This document shows positions 33,801-47,248 of a stretch of 64,000 nucleotides of DNA, in pieces. Location of the stretch: the NCBI RefSeq assembly GCF_029168945.1, contig NC_083604.1, positions 32,855,686 through 32,919,685 of the forward strand, written 5' to 3'. Source of the stretch: Cannabis sativa (lineage: Eukaryota > Streptophyta > Magnoliopsida > Rosales > Cannabaceae). Each line of letters starts with the position of its first letter. Position 1 is the stretch's first letter. The notes under the pieces are model-generated. The model worked only from the letters and a program-made list of their open reading frames with translations. It had not been told where the DNA came from and ran no database searches. The translations under genes and the position numbers were made by a program.

Positions 33801-35549
33801 GAGAAGTGTGAGATCTATACCGACCATAAAAGTCTCAAGTATTTCTTTACTCAAAAATATTTGAACATGAGAAAAAGGCGTTGGTTGGAACTAGTGAAGG
33901 ACTATGATTGTGAGATCCTCTACCATCCCGGAAAAGCCAATGTAGTGGCCGATGCCCTGAGCAGAAAGGGTCCCGGGCAAGTAGCTAGTATGATTCAGAT
34001 CTCACCTCAGCTAGCAGAGGATATGGTTAGATCCAGCATTGAGTTTGTGGTAGGTCAGCTTCACAACTTGACGCTGCAATCTGATCTATTGGAAAGAATA
34101 AAGGTCGCTCAGATGACAGATCCGGAGTTAGTAAAGATCCGAGATGAGGTATTGGCTGGTCAAGCCAAAGACTTTTCGATGTCAGATAGTGGGATGCTTT
34201 TGTATAAAGCCAGGGTTTGTGTTCCGAACAGTGTGGAACTGAGAAATGAGATCTTTGAGGAGGCTCATTCTACCCTGTATTCTCTGCATCCCGGCACCAC
34301 CAAGATGTACCAAGATTTGAAACCGTACTTCTGGTGGAGCGGTATGAAGAAGAATTTGGTAGAATTCGTATCGAGATGCCTCACATGTCAGCAGATTAAG
34401 GCTGAACATCAGAGACCAGCAGGGTTGTTGCAGCCTCTAACCCTACCAGAATGGAAATGGGAAGATATCACGATGGATTTTGTGGTCGGGTTACCTAGGA
34501 CCACGGGTTTCTTTGATTCCATCTGGGTAGTTGTGGACCGATTTACGAAATCTGCTCATTTTCTGCCGGTTAGAACAACGTTCACAGTGGATCAGTTGGC
34601 AGAACTGTACGTCAGAGAGATAGTGAGACTTCACGGGGTACCGAAGTCTATAGTTTCGGACAGGGATCCGAAGTTTACCTCCAAATTTTGGCAAAGTTTG
34701 CAACGGGCAATGGGTACAAAGCTAAAATTCAGTACAGCATTCCATCCTCAGACAGATGGTCAGTCCGAAAGGACAATTCAGATATTGGAGGACATGTTGA
34801 GAGCCTGTGTTATGGACTTTGAAGGCTCATGGAGTAAATATCTACCGTTGATAGAATTTTCGTACAACAACAGTTATCAGAGTACGATAGGGATGGCTCC
34901 CTATGAACTGTTGTACGGTAGGAAATGTAGATCCCCTATCCACTGGGATGAGACAGGGGAGAGGAAATACCTAGGTCCAGAGTCAGTACAGCGGACCAAT
35001 GAGGCAATAGGGAAGATAAAAGCTAGAATGCTTGCCTCACAGAGCAGACAGAAGAGTTACGCAGATCCGAAACGCAGAGATGTTGAGTTCCGAGTAGGGG
35101 ACCATGTGTTTTTACGAGTATCTCCGATGAAGGGGATTAAACGTTTCGGGAAAAGAGGCAAGTTATGCCCTAGATTTACTGGACCTTTCGAGATTCTCGA
35201 GAAGATAGGTCAAGTGGCATATCGGTTAGCATTGCCTCCAACCTTATCAACAGTTCACAACGTATTCCATGTCTCGATGTTGAGAAAATACGTTTCAGAC
35301 CCCTCTCATATACTCAGTTATGAGAGCCTTCAGCTACAGCCAGACATGACTTATGAGGAACAGCCAGTGCAGATCCTGGATAGAAAGGATAAAGTCCTTC
35401 AGAATAAGACCATAGCATTGGTCAAGGTTCTCTGGAGAAACAGTAAGGTGGAAGAAGCCACCTGGGAGCTAGAGTCAGATATGAGAGCTCAATATCCAGA
35501 GTTATTCAGGTTAGATTTCGGGGACGAAATCCTTTTAAGGGGGGGATAG
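30861..35549 (+). pseudogene. gag-pol: Element F1 Gag-Pol polyprotein, two inactivating changes
   Basis: One frame of 1562 codons, open except for TAA at codon 876 (33486-33488; TCA serine in F0 and F2). Domains in order: Gag (about 130-250); a Cys/His-rich [12 protein letters not shown] and zinc knuckle [14 protein letters not shown] near 379; aspartic protease near 442; reverse transcriptase with FIDD at 777-780; RNase H with Asp926 in YCDASKQG; integrase with zinc-binding H1143, C1173 and C1176 and catalytic D1226, D1267 and E1303 (D-x35-E); and a C-terminal chromodomain-like region. The protease motif is DFGATHS instead of DSGATHS. Domain order and the chromodomain-like tail indicate a Tekay/Del-type chromovirus. 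ATG is chosen because F0 and F2 share MDARRTTRS. Confidence 0.92.
35537..35546 (+). other. Element F1 polypurine tract
   Basis: AAGGGGGGGA, four bases ahead of the 3' LTR start at 35551. F2 has the same tract. Confidence 0.8.
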
Positions 35550-35550
35550 T

Positions 35551-35614
35551 TGTAAAGCCCGCTTAGTTAATTTGGAAATTATCAGTTGTTTATGATTGAT
35601 TATGAGATTATTTA
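35551..35614 (+). repeat. Element F1 3' LTR, first 64 bp
   Basis: Identical in layout to 28295-28358. It stops at ATTTA (35610-35614), the target of F2; the LTR resumes at 45021 after the second ATTTA. Confidence 0.92.
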
Positions 35615-37841
35615 TGTAAAGCCCGCTTAGTTAATTTGGAAATTATCAGTTAATTGTGATTAATTATGAAAATTATTTATAGCTATTTAAATAATTTATG
35701 ATACTGTTATTTATGTCATCAGTAGTTTTTATATTTTGCTTTTCCGGTGTCCGGTATTTTGGAACTCGGCGTTTGGCTCAGTAGAAATCACAACTTAGTA
35801 TGTTAGAAATTTGGGGACGGGTTTTAGACATTGGGAATGTCGGGAATGGCCGGGAATTTAGAATGTCCCAAAAATACCCCTTTAGTATGTTTTATGTGAT
35901 TTTAGTGTGGAGGGGCAAAATGGTCTTTTTGCCCCAATGACGTTTTGTCTTTTAGTGAATTTTTATTAAATGGATTAAATGTTATTTTAAATAATTATCT
36001 TGGCTGAAATGAATATTGCATGTGGTTTATTTCATTTCTCTTTTTATCAAAAATCACTAAGTTTAGAAAAAAAAAAGAAAGAAAAGTTCCAAAATTTCAC
36101 TCAAAGCTCTCTCTCTTTTCCTCTCTCTCTCGGCTGTGCATGTGGGTGATTAAGGGTGGATTTTTGCTTTGATTTTCTAGTGGATTCTCATCCAAAGCTA
36201 AGCAATCTTCAAGCTAGGTTAGCTTCTTTAGTTTTCTCTTGAATTTTGATGAAATATGATGATTCTTGCATGATTTTTAGTTGATTTTGCTGCTGTGATT
36301 TAGTTGTTAATTTATGTGGTTTAAAGCATGTTAATTGATGTTAATTGAGCTGTGTTGAAAGCATGTTGGATAGATTGTTTAAAGTTTGAGTTTTCTTTAC
36401 AAAAATGTGATTTTTGGAGGAAAATATTGTGAATATGTTTCTGTGTTGTTGCTGTAGTTTCTGTTAGTTTTCAGAGATGATTTTATGCTAGTTTAAGTAG
36501 AAATAAGCTTGTGGAATGCATGTTTAGGTGGATTTGCTCAAGCTTGAGTTTAGAACTCAAAGCTTGAGCTTTAATGGTGAATTTTGTTTCTGTGGTTTCT
36601 GGGTTAGTTTGAGGCCTTAGAAATGTTCTAGGGATAGTTTAGAACAAGTCTGGAAAGTTTGGAACCAATTGGGATTGAATTGGTCGAGTTATGAAAATTT
36701 GGTTTGTTGCTCGCGAGGAACCGGAATTCCGGTTGTTCATCCGGAATTCCGGATGAGGGTTCTGAATTTTCCGTAACCGGAATTCGGTTGGGCAACCTGG
36801 CCTACCGGTTGGGGAAAATTCAGGGACCCTAGTTTTCCTCGTTTTTATGTTTTAGGGGGTATTGCCATGCTTTTTATCGATAGGGAAACTTTTAGTTCCT
36901 AGTTTTAGTCCCCGGAAGTGATTTAGCGTGTCACTTATAGCGTTGTGATTTTTATGGTTTAGGAGCCGCAATCCGCCGCTCGGCTTCGGGCCTGCGGGTT
37001 GACCGCACACACGAAATCGGAATCCACGTAAGATTAGTATAACAGTATGCATATGTAGATTACATGTTTAGCGTGCATGTAGGAAGCCTGCTAGATTACA
37101 TTAGTTATGTATTTAGGCTTCGAACCATCCAACCCTGTCACGTCGGTACAGGCTGGAGTATGACCAGCAGCCGGAGTATGACCGGCTCGACCGATCAGCC
37201 GACATTTGGTTGGTGGTTCGGTGCTATTGACCTATCCCGTCGGTACGACAGCCGCAGTATGACCAAGAAATGAGTATGACCGGCTCGACCGATCAAGAGG
37301 ATACTTGTCAATAGTACCGTCCCTATGAACGTTCAAAACTCGGTACCATGTTGGACATGGCAAGAAGTGGCTCGGCACCATGTTGGACATGGCAAGCGGG
37401 ACTCGGCATCGTGTTGGACACGGCGGTTAGAATTATGTATGATATTATTATGCTTTTCTTACCGAGTCCGTCGACTCACGCGCTTATGTTCATGTGTAGG
37501 TAAAGGCAAGGCTATAGGCGATGGACCGTGAGCGAGCTTATGAGATTGTACATGTCGGGGCGGTTAGGCCTGGAGCGTACGATCCTCGGGACAGCAAGGC
37601 TGAATTTTTGTAACTGGTCGTTAGACGACTTTTAATTTTATGTAATAGTTAAACAGTTAAAACTTTTGTAAATGATTTTATAAATCGGGATCCCGAGTCT
37701 TTTGTAATATGGTTTATAAGTTTAATTAAAAAAGCAAAATTTTAATTAATCACGTTTTTCCATAAACCTCGTTGATTAGCAACGAGCTGCACAGTACGTT
37801 TAAAAATCATGTAATACGCCTAAGGTAGTTAGGGTGTTACA
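35615..37841 (+). repeat. Element F2 5' LTR
   Basis: 2227 bp, TGTAAAGCCC to TGTTACA. It has fewer GGAGTATGACC units than F0 and F1, and the CCGG palindromes are near 36720-36815. Confidence 0.92.
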
Positions 37842-37844
37842 ATT

Positions 37845-37857
37845 TGGTATCAGAGCC
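37845..37857 (+). other. Element F2 primer-binding site
   Basis: TGGTATCAGAGCC after the LTR, matching initiator tRNA-Met. Confidence 0.85.
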
Positions 37858-38123
37858 GCTGTGTTGTCTTCCGAAGATCGTCACGACATGTACAATCATC
37901 ATCAGCAGTTAGCTCGGTTCACGGTTCAGTAAGCCTTTATTGCTTTAGTAGTTTATTTTATTCAGTTATGAAAAAGAAAAGCCTGTTAGGAAGCATGTTA
38001 GTAGCCTGATAGTAGAATAGGCGCATGTTTCGTTTTTAATTTCCAAATTAAGCGGCATTAGTAAGCTCTCCTTGAATACGACCTGATATGCCAACTCTTG
38101 GTTTCGCAGGCGGTTCTAACTAG

Positions 38124-41100
38124 ATGGACGCCAGGCGGACTACCAGGAGTCATGGCAACTCCGTAGGGTCAAATCAAGGTCAGGGAGCCCAGTTTCCCCC
38201 ACCTGCCAGGGGCCGAGGTAGAGGTCCCCGAGGCAGGGCTCGTGGTCGGGGTGATGAGAACCCGCCACAGCCGCCTGTGCTCCCCCAGCCGATCAGGGAG
38301 CCCCGAATTGGGAGTTGCGGTTTGCGGAAATGCAAGCCCGGATCGAAGAACAAGACCTCGAGATTCAGAGGTTGAGACAGCAGGGTGCTCCTGCAGTTCC
38401 TGTGCCCGTAGTTCCAAAGCGGGCACCTCGCCCCCGCCGCCTGTGCCGAGATAGTGGTGGCGGCCCATAGATTGGAACCATTGTATGAGCGGTTCGGAAG
38501 CAAGCACCTCCGTATTCCCGGGAGGTCCGACGTGATGAAAGTCGAACGGTGGGCCGACGGTGATCACCAAGATACCGAATTTCATGGGTGTCACCGTAAC
38601 GACAGTGGTGTGCGCCACGTTTCGGGCCTGTGAGGACGCCCTGGTATGGTGGGACATGGTGTCTCAGATCCATGACGTCACCACCATGACCTGGGAAAGG
38701 TTCCAGGAACTCTTTAATGCGAAATACTACAACGAGGCGGTTAGAAGCGCCAAGAGGAAAGAGTTCGTTCACCTGACCCAGCGGGAGAACATGAGCGTCA
38801 CTGAGTATACTACTCAGTTAGATCGGTTGGCGAGGTTAGCCTCGGGAATTGTGTCGACCGACTTCAGCAAGAAGGAGAAGTACTTGGACGGGTTGAATCC
38901 CAAGATCAGGCATGACCTGATGATCACCACCGACGACAGCACCACCTATGCTCAGATGGTGGAGAAGGCACTGCGAGCTGAGGGCGCAGTGGGGTGTATG
39001 TCAGAATCAGCCAGTACTCCGGTGAGTGGCGGAGCTCCTACCCCTCCTACATCAGGATATAGCAGGGGGAGTAGTGGTTCGGCCATTGATCAGAGGAAGA
39101 GGGCACCCACTGCTTCCGGCGGCTCGAGTCAGAACAAGAGGTTCCGGGGGAACCAGAACAGAGGGAGTCGTCCTGGTGGTACTGAGACCCGATTCTCCTA
39201 CCCCGAGTGCCCTAGCTGCAAGAGGCACCATCGGGGCGAGTGCAAAGGTCAGGGATGCTTTCATTGTGGCATGCCCGGACACTTCAAGAGGGAATGTCCC
39301 CAGCTCCGACCAGAGGCACCGCGAGCTCCAGCGATACCCACTCCAGCTAGGGTATTCGCTATCACGCAGGCTGGTGCAGATGCCAGCACATCAGTAGTCA
39401 CAGGTCAGCTTTCTATTAACAACTCGCTATATTCAGTACTGTTTGATTCTGGGGCTACACATTCTTATGTGGCGGCCAGAGTCTTTAGTAAAATGGGTAG
39501 ACCCTACGATAGATATGAATCAGGGTTTGGAACCCTATTACCTGGCGGAGAATTGGTTATCTCCAATAGGTGGATTAGGTCTATGTCGATCAGGATAGAT
39601 GGTAGAGAGTTAAGCGCTGATCTGATAGAGATGAGTTTAGTCGAATTCGATATTATTTTAGGAATGGATTTCCTATCTAAATATTCGGCGAGCATTGACT
39701 GTAAAAGGAAGATGGTGGTCTTCCAACTTGAAAGTGAAGAACCGTTTGTATTTGTGGCTTCAGTTCAGGGATCTCGGATCCCGGTGATCTCGGCTATGTC
39801 AGCGAGAGATTTGTTGCACGGTGGGTGCTTAGGGTTTCTGGCCGTGGTGGTGGACACCACTCGGCCAGACACCATTCGGCCAGAGGACATCAGAGTGGTT
39901 CGGGAATTTTTGGACGTTTTTCCCGAAGAACTTCCAGGGTTACCACCTCAGCGGGAGATTGATTTCGTGATTGACTTGGCACAGGGGGTGGATCCGGTTT
40001 CCAAAGCCCCGTATAGGATGGCTCCAGCTGAACTTAAGGAATTAAAGATTCAGCTCCAAGGGTTGCTAGACATAGGGTTCATTCGGCCCAGTGTGTCACC
40101 CTGGGGAGCCCCGGTTTTGTTCGTCAAGAAGAAGGATGGATCTATGAGGATGTGCATCGACTACAGAGAGTTGAACAAGCTGACGGTGAAGAATAAATAT
40201 CCATTACCTAGGATCGATGACTTGTTCGATCAGCTTCAGGGGAAGACGGTCTTTTCTAAGATTGATCTCCGTTTGGGTTATCATCAGTTGAGAATCCGAG
40301 AGGAGGACATTCCAAAGACGGCTTTCCGCACTAGGTATGGACATTACGAGTTTCTGGTTATGTCATTCGGACTAACCAATGCTCCTGCTGCATTCATGGA
40401 CCTGATGAATAGAGTATTCAAGGATTTCCTCGATATCTGTGTGATTGTGTTTATCGACGACATCCTCGTGTACTCTCAATCAGAAAAGGAGCATGAGTTA
40501 CATCTTCAGATGGTACTGCAACGACTTCGAGAACATAAGCTTTACGCCAAGTTCAAGAAATGTGAGTTCTGGTTGTCTCAGGTGTCCTTCCTAGGGCACA
40601 TTGTGAGTAAAGATGGGATCAAGGTGGATCCCGGGAAGATTGAATCCGTCAGGGATTTTCCGAGACCGAAGACAAGGATGAGATCGAAGCTTCTTGGGAT
40701 TAGCTGGGTACTACCGTAGGTTCGTGGAGGGGTTCTCCAAAATCTCAATGCCCCTAACTGAACTTACAAAGAAGAATCAGAGATTTATTTGGTCAGAGAA
40801 GTACGAAGCTAGCTTTCAGGAGCTAAAACAGAGGTTGATTACTGCTCCGGTACTAGCTTTGCCTTCGGACAAGGAGAAGTTTGTAGTCTACTGTGACGCA
40901 TCCAAACAGGGTTTGGGGTGTGTATTGATGCAAGCCGATCGGGTTATCGCTTATGCCTCCCGTCAGTTAAAGGATTATGAACAGCGATACCCGACTCATG
41001 ATTTAGAATTGGCCGCAGTGGTTTTTGCACTGAAGATTTGGCGGCATTACCTTTACGGGGAGAAGTGTGAGATCTATACCGACCATAAAAGTCTTAAGTA

Positions 41101-42793
41101 TTTCTTTACTCAGAAAGATTTGAACATGAGACAAAGGCGTTGGTTGGAATTAGTGAAGGATTACGATTGTGAGATCCTCTATCATCCCGGAAAAGCCAAT
41201 GTAGTGGTCGATGCCCTGAGCACGAAGGGTCCCGGGCAAGTAGCTAGTATGGTTCAGATCTCACCTCAGCTAGCAGAGGATATGGTCAGATCCAGCATTG
41301 AGTTTGTGATAGGTCAGCTTCACAACTTGACGCTGCAATCTGATCTGTTGGAAAGAATAAAAGTCGCTCAGATGACGAATCCGGAGTTAGTGAAGATCCG
41401 AGATGAGGTGTTGGCCGGTCAAGCCAAGGACTTTTCGGTGTCGACAAAGGATGCTTTTGTATAAAGCCAGGGTTTGTGTTCCGAACAGTGTGGAACTTAG
41501 AAATGAGATCTTTGAGGAGGCTCATTCTACCCCGTATTCTCTGCATCCCGGCACCACCAAGATGTACCAAGATTTGAAACCGTACTTTTGTTGGAGCGGT
41601 ATGAAGAAGAATTTGGTAGAATTTGTATCGAGATGCCTCACATGTCAGCAGATTAAGGCTGAGCATCAGAGACCAGCAGGGTTGTTGCATCCTCTAACCC
41701 TACCAGAATGGAAATGGGAAGATATCGGGATGGATTTTGTGGTCGGGTTACCTAGGACCACGAGGTTATTTGATTCCATCTGGGTAGTGGTGGATCGATT
41801 TACGAAATCTGCTCATTTTCTGCCGGTTAGAACAACATTTACAGTGGATCAGTTAGCAGAGTTATATGTCAGAGAGATAGTGAGACTTCACGGGGTACCG
41901 AAGTCTATAGTTTCGGACAGGGATCCGAAGTTTACCTCCAAATTTTGGCAAAGTTTGCAACGGGCAATGGGTACAAAGCTAAAATTCAGTACAGCATTCC
42001 ATCCTCAGACAGATGGTCAGTCCGAAAGGACAATTCAGATATTGGAGGATATGTTGAGAGCCTGTGTTATGGACTTTGAGGGTTCATGGAGTAAATATCT
42101 ACCGTTGATAGAATTTTCGTACAACAACAGTTATCAGAGTACGATAGGGATGGCTCCCTATGAACTGTTGTACGGTAGAAAGTGTAGATCCCCTATCCAC
42201 TGGGATGAGACAGGGGAGAGGAAATACCTAGGTCCAAAGTCAGTTCAGCGGACCAATGAGGCGATAGAGAAAATAAAAGCTAGAATGCTTGCCTCACAGA
42301 GCAGACAAAAGAGTTACGCAGATCCGAAACGCAGAGACATTGAGTTCCAAGTAGGGGAACATGTGTTTTTACGAGTATCTCCGATGAAGGGGATAAAACG
42401 TTTCGGGAAAAGAGGCAAGTTATGCCCTAGATTTACAGGACCTTTCAAGATTCTCGAGAAAATAGGTCAAGTGGCATATCGGTTAGCCTTGCCTCCAGCC
42501 TTATCAGCAGTTCACAACGTATTCCATGTCTCAATGTTGAGAAAATACGTTTCAGACCCCTCTCATATACTCAGTTATGAGAGTCTTCGGCTCGACGAGA
42601 CATGACTTATGAGGAACAGCCAGTGCAGATCCTGGATAGAAAGGATAAAGTCTTTCGGAATAAGACCATAGCTTTGGTCAAGGTTCTCTGGAGAAACAGT
42701 AAGGTGGAAGAAGCCACCTGGGAGCTTGAGTTAGATATGCGAGCTCAATATCCAGAGTTATGCAGGTTAGATTTCGGGGACGAAATCCTTTAA
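38124..42793 (+). pseudogene. gag-pol: Element F2 Gag-Pol polyprotein, multiple frameshifts
   Basis: Same domain order as F1. The frame is broken near 38270 (1-bp loss), in a cluster at 38494-38600, near 40672-40690, near 41447 and near 42595. Between breaks the domains are well kept: zinc knuckle, protease with intact DSGATHS, reverse transcriptase with FIDD, RNase H, and integrase with its HHCC and DDE residues. Substitutions such as RSGYHQ to RLGYHQ in reverse transcriptase are seen. As written it cannot make a polyprotein, but the breaks may partly be sequence errors (see findings). Confidence 0.9.
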
Positions 42794-42802
42794 AGGGGGG
42801 GA
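42792..42802 (+). other. Element F2 polypurine tract
   Basis: AAAGGGGGGGA directly ahead of the 3' LTR, with the gag-pol stop codon (TAA) at 42791-42793 overlapping its start. Confidence 0.8.
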
Positions 42803-42806
42803 TAGT

Positions 42807-45015
42807 TGTAAAGCCCGCTTAGTTAATTTGGAAATTATCAGTTAATTGTGATTAATTATGAAAATTATTTATAGCTATTTAAATAATTTATGATACTGTT
42901 ATTTATGTCATCAGTAGTTTTTATATTTTGCTTTTCCGGTGTCCGGTATTTTGGAACTCGGCGTTTGGCTCAGTAGAAATCACAACTTAGTATGTTAGAA
43001 ATTTGGGGACGGGTTTTAGACATTGGGAATGTCGGGAATGGCCGGGAATTTAGAATGTCCCAAAAATACCCCTTTAGTATGTTTTATGTGATTTTAGTGT
43101 GGAGGGGCAAAATGGTCTTTTTGCCCCAATGACTTTTTGTCTTTTAGTGAATTTTTATTAAATGGATTAAATGTTATTTTAAATAATTATCTTGGCTGAA
43201 ATGAATATTGCATGTGGTTTATTTCATTTCTCTTTTTATCAAAAATCACTAAGTTTAGAAAAAAAAAAAGAAAGAAAAGTTCCAAAATTTCACTCAAAGC
43301 TCTCTCTCTTTTCCTCTCTCTCTCGGCTGTGCATGTGGGTGATTAAGGGTGGATTTTTGCTTTGATTTTCTAGTGGATTCTCATCCAAAGCTAAGCAATC
43401 TTCAAGCTAGGTTAGCTTCTTTAGTTTTCTCTTGAAATTTGATGAAATATGATGATTCTTGCATGATTTTTAGTTGATTTTGCTGCTGTGATTTAGATGT
43501 TAATTTATGTGGTTTAAAGCATGTTAATTGATGTTAATTGAGCTGTGTTGAAAGCATGTTGGATAGATTGTTTAAAGTTTGAGTTTTCTTTACAAAAATG
43601 TGATTTTTGGAGGAAAATATTGTGAATATGTTTCTGTGTTGTTGCTGTAGTTTCTGTTAGTTTTCAGAGATGATTTTATGCTAGTTTAAGTAGAAATAAG
43701 CTTGTGGAATGCATGTTTAGGTGGATTTGCTCAAGCTTGAGTTTAGAACTCAAAGCTTGAGCTTTAATGGTGAATTTTGTTTCGTGGTTTCGGGTTAGTT
43801 TGAGGCCTTAGAAATGTTCTAGGGATAGTTTAGAACAGTGTCCGGAAAGTTTGGAACCAATTGGGATTGAATTGGTCGAGTTATGAAAATTTGGTTTGTC
43901 GCTGCGAGGAACCGGAATTCCGGTTGTTCATCCGGAATTCCGGATGAGGGTTCTGAATTTTCCAGAACCGGAATTCCGGTTGGGGAAAATTCAGGGACCC
44001 TAGTTTTCCTCGTTTTTATGTTTTAGGGGGTATTGCCATGCTTTTTATCGATAGGGAAACTTTTAGTTCCTAGTTTTAGTCCCCGGGAAGTGATTTAGCG
44101 TGTCACTTATAGCGTTGTGATTTTTATGGTTTAGGAGCCGCAATCCGCCGCTCGGCTTCGGGCCCAAATCGGGTTGACCAAGCACACCTGAAATCGGAAT
44201 CCAGGTAAGATTAGTATAACAGTATGCATATGTAGATTACATGTTTAGCGTGCATGTAGGAAGCCTGCTAGATTACATTAGTTATGTATTTAGGCTTCGA
44301 ACCATCCAACCCTGTCACGTCGGTACAGCCGGAGTATGACCGAAGCCGGAGTATGACCGGTTCGACCGATCAGCCGACATTTGGTTGGTGGTTCGGTGCT
44401 ATTGACCTATCCCGTCGGTAGACAGCCGGAGTATGACCAGCAATGGAGTATGACCGGTTCGACCGATCGGGAGGATACTTGTCAATAGTACCGTCCCTAT
44501 GAACGTTCAAAACTCAGTACCATGTTGGACATGGCAAGAAGTGGCTCGGCACCATGTTGGACATGGCAAGAGCGGGACTCGGCATCGTGTTGGACACGGC
44601 GATTAGAATTATGTATGATATTATTATGCTTTTCTTACCGAGTCCGTCGACTCACGCTTATGTTCATGTGTAGGTAAAGGCAAGGCTATAGCTGATGGAC
44701 CGTGAGCGAGCTTATGAGATTGTACATGTCGGGGCGGTTAGGCCTGGAGCGTACGATCCTCGGGACAGCAAGGCTGAATTTTTGTAACTGGTCGTTAGAC
44801 GACTTTTAATTTTATGTAATAGTTAAACAGTTAAAACTTTTGTAAATGATTTTATAAATCGGGATCCCGAGTCTTTTGTAATATGGTTTATAAGTTTAAT
44901 TTAAAAAGCAAAATTTTAATTAATCACGTTTTTCCATAAACCTCGTTGATTAGCAACGAGCTGCACAGTACGTTTAAAAATCACGTAATACGCCTAAGGT
45001 AGTTAGGGTGTTACA
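42807..45015 (+). repeat. Element F2 3' LTR
   Basis: 2209 bp and near-identical to 35615-37841. Many differences are CTG in one copy against CG or CCG in the other (for example near 43782 and 43843). The palindrome group has lost one unit near 43985. Confidence 0.92.
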
Positions 45016-45020
45016 ATTTA

Positions 45021-47248
45021 TAGCTATTTAAATAATTTCTTATACTGTTATTTATGTTATTCAGTATCTTGCATATTTTGCATTTCCGGTGTCCGGTATT
45101 TTGGAACTCGGCGTTTGGCTCAGTAGAAATCACAACTTAGTATGTTAGTAGTTTGGGGACGGGTTTTAGACATTGGGAATGTCGGGAATGGCCGAGAATT
45201 TAGAATGTCCCAAAAATACCCATTTAGTATGATTTATGTGATTTTATGGTGGAGGGGCAAAATGGTCTTTTTGCCCCATTAGTGTTTTGTCTTATGTGTA
45301 TTTGTTAAATGAAAATTAAATATTTATTTATGATTACTTGGCTGAAATGAAATATGATAAGTGGGTTTATATTATTTCTTTCATTTTTACAAAAAACACT
45401 TAGAAAAGAAAATAGAATTTTTCCAAAAACTCTCTCTTTTCCTCTCCATTTTCGGTTGGGTATTTGGGGTGCAAAGGCTGGGTTTTTCTCCAATTTTCAA
45501 AGCTAGATTCAACCTAATTGTGAACTCTTGGTTGTGGTATGTAATCTCTAACTTTCTCTCTTTAATTTATTGGAAAAAAATGATGAAAAGGGTGATGCAT
45601 GCATGATTTTTGGTTGCTGTGGCTGCTGTGATTTTGTTGTTAAATTATGTGGTTTAAAGCATGTTAATTGAAGTTAAATGAGCTGTTTTGAAAGCATGTT
45701 AGTTAGGTTGTTCAAAGCTTTGAATTTTCTATGCAAATATGTGATTTTTTTGAGAGAAAAGGTTCTATTTTATTGCTGTGATGTTGAGGATGTTTGCTTG
45801 ACTTTCCAGAGGTTATTTTGAGCTTGATTATGTAGAATTAAGTTGGTTTGATTGCTTGTTAGGTGGATTTGCTCAAGTTTGAGTTTAGAACTCAAAGCTT
45901 GAGCTCCAATGGTGATTTTTGATTCTGTGGTTTCTGGGTTAGTTTGAGACCTTAGAAATGTTCTAGGGAAGGTATAGAGCAGGTCTGGAAAGTTTGGAAC
46001 CATTTGGGGTTGAATTGGTCGAGTTATGAAAAATTTGGTTTGCTGCCTGCGAGGAACCGGAATTCCGGTTGTGCATCCGGAATTCCGAATGAGGGTTCTG
46101 AATTTTCCAGAACCGGAATTCCAGTTGGGCAACCGGTCTACCGGTTGGGGAAAATTCAGGGACCCTAGTTTTCCTCGTTTTTATGTTTTAGGGCGTATTG
46201 CCATGCTTTTTATCGATAGGGAAACTTTTAGTTCCTAGTTTTAGTCCCCGGGAAGTGATTTAGCGTGTCACTTATAGCGTTGTGATTTTTATGGTTTAGG
46301 AGCCGATGTCCGCCGCTCGGCTTCGGTTCCGGTCGGGTTGACGGCACACACCGAAATTCGGAATCCAGGTAAGATTAGTATAACAGTATGCATATGTAGA
46401 TTACATGTTTAACGAGCATGTAGGAAGCCTGCTAGATTACATTAGTTGTATGTTGGCTTCGAACCATCCAACCTTGTCACGTCGGTACAGGCTGGAGTAT
46501 GACCAAGAAATGAGTATGACCGGTTTGACCGATCAGCCGACACTTGGTTGGTGGTTCCGTGCTATTGACGTATCCCGTCGGTACGACAGCTGGAGTATGA
46601 CCAGCCGGAGTATGACCGGTTCGACCGATCAGGAGGATATAGTAACACGTCGGTACAGCCGGAGTATGACCAAGAAACGGAGTATGACCGGTTCGACCGA
46701 TCGGGTTGTTACGTGTCAATAGTACCGTCCCTATGAACGTTCGTAACTCGGCACCATGTTGGACATGGCAGTAGTGGCTCAGTACCATGTTGGACATGGC
46801 AGTAGCGGGACTCAGTATCGTGTTGGACACGGCAGTTAGAATTATGTATGATATTATTATGCTTTTCTTACTGAGTCTGTCGACTCACAGTTTACGTTTA
46901 TGTGTAGGTAAAGGCAAGGCTATAGCTGATGGACCGTGAGCGAGCTTATGAGATTGTACATGTCGGGGCGGTTAGGCCTGGAGCGTACGATCCTCGAGAC
47001 AGCAAGGCTGAATTTTTGTAACTGGTCGTTAGACGACTTTTATTTTATGTAACAGTTAATCAGTTAAAACTTTTTGTAAATGATTTTATAATCGGGATCC
47101 CGAGTCTTTTGTAATATGGTTTTATAAGTTTAATTAAAAAGCAAAATTTTAATTAATCACGTTTTTCCATAAACCTCGTTGATTAGCAACGAGCTGCACA
47201 GTACGTTTAAAGATCACGTAATACGCCTAAGGTAGTTAGGGTGTTACA
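45021..47248 (+). repeat. Element F1 3' LTR, remainder
   Basis: Continues from 35614 after F2 and ends GTGTTACA at 47248, followed by TSD TAAAA. With the first 64 bp it totals about 2292 bp against 2284 bp for the 5' LTR. Confidence 0.92.

Larger units (their letters stand above)
35615..45015 (+). mobile_element. Element F2: Tekay/Del-like gypsy retrotransposon nested in F1
   Basis: The element is 9401 bp with 5' LTR 35615-37841, PBS, gag-pol 38124-42793, PPT and 3' LTR 42807-45015. TSD ATTTA is at 35610-35614 and 45016-45020. It is the innermost layer of the four-deep nest. Gag-pol is highly similar to F1 but broken by about five groups of small indels, many of them at CCGG, CAG or CTG sites. 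Confidence 0.92.
28295..47248 (+). mobile_element. Element F1: near-complete Tekay/Del-like gypsy retrotransposon, split by F2
   Basis: 5' LTR 28295-30578, PBS, leader, gag-pol 30861-35549, PPT, and a 3' LTR at 35551-35614 plus 45021-47248. TSD TAAAA at 28290-28294 and 47249-47253 lies within the LTR of E. F2 is inserted 64 bp into the 3' LTR. Without F2 the element is about 9.5 kb. Two visible lesions in gag-pol, a protease active-site change and one nonsense codon, inactivate it. Confidence 0.92.

Noticed and set aside
35551..35680. Apparent tandem duplication of the LTR start
   Set aside because: It is explained by insertion of F2 into the F1 3' LTR, with TSD ATTTA at 35610-35614 and 45016-45020.
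38169..38772. Minus-strand frames of up to 162 codons over the gag start
   Set aside because: Antisense shadows of the GC-rich gag coding region, repeated at the same place in F1, F2 and F0.
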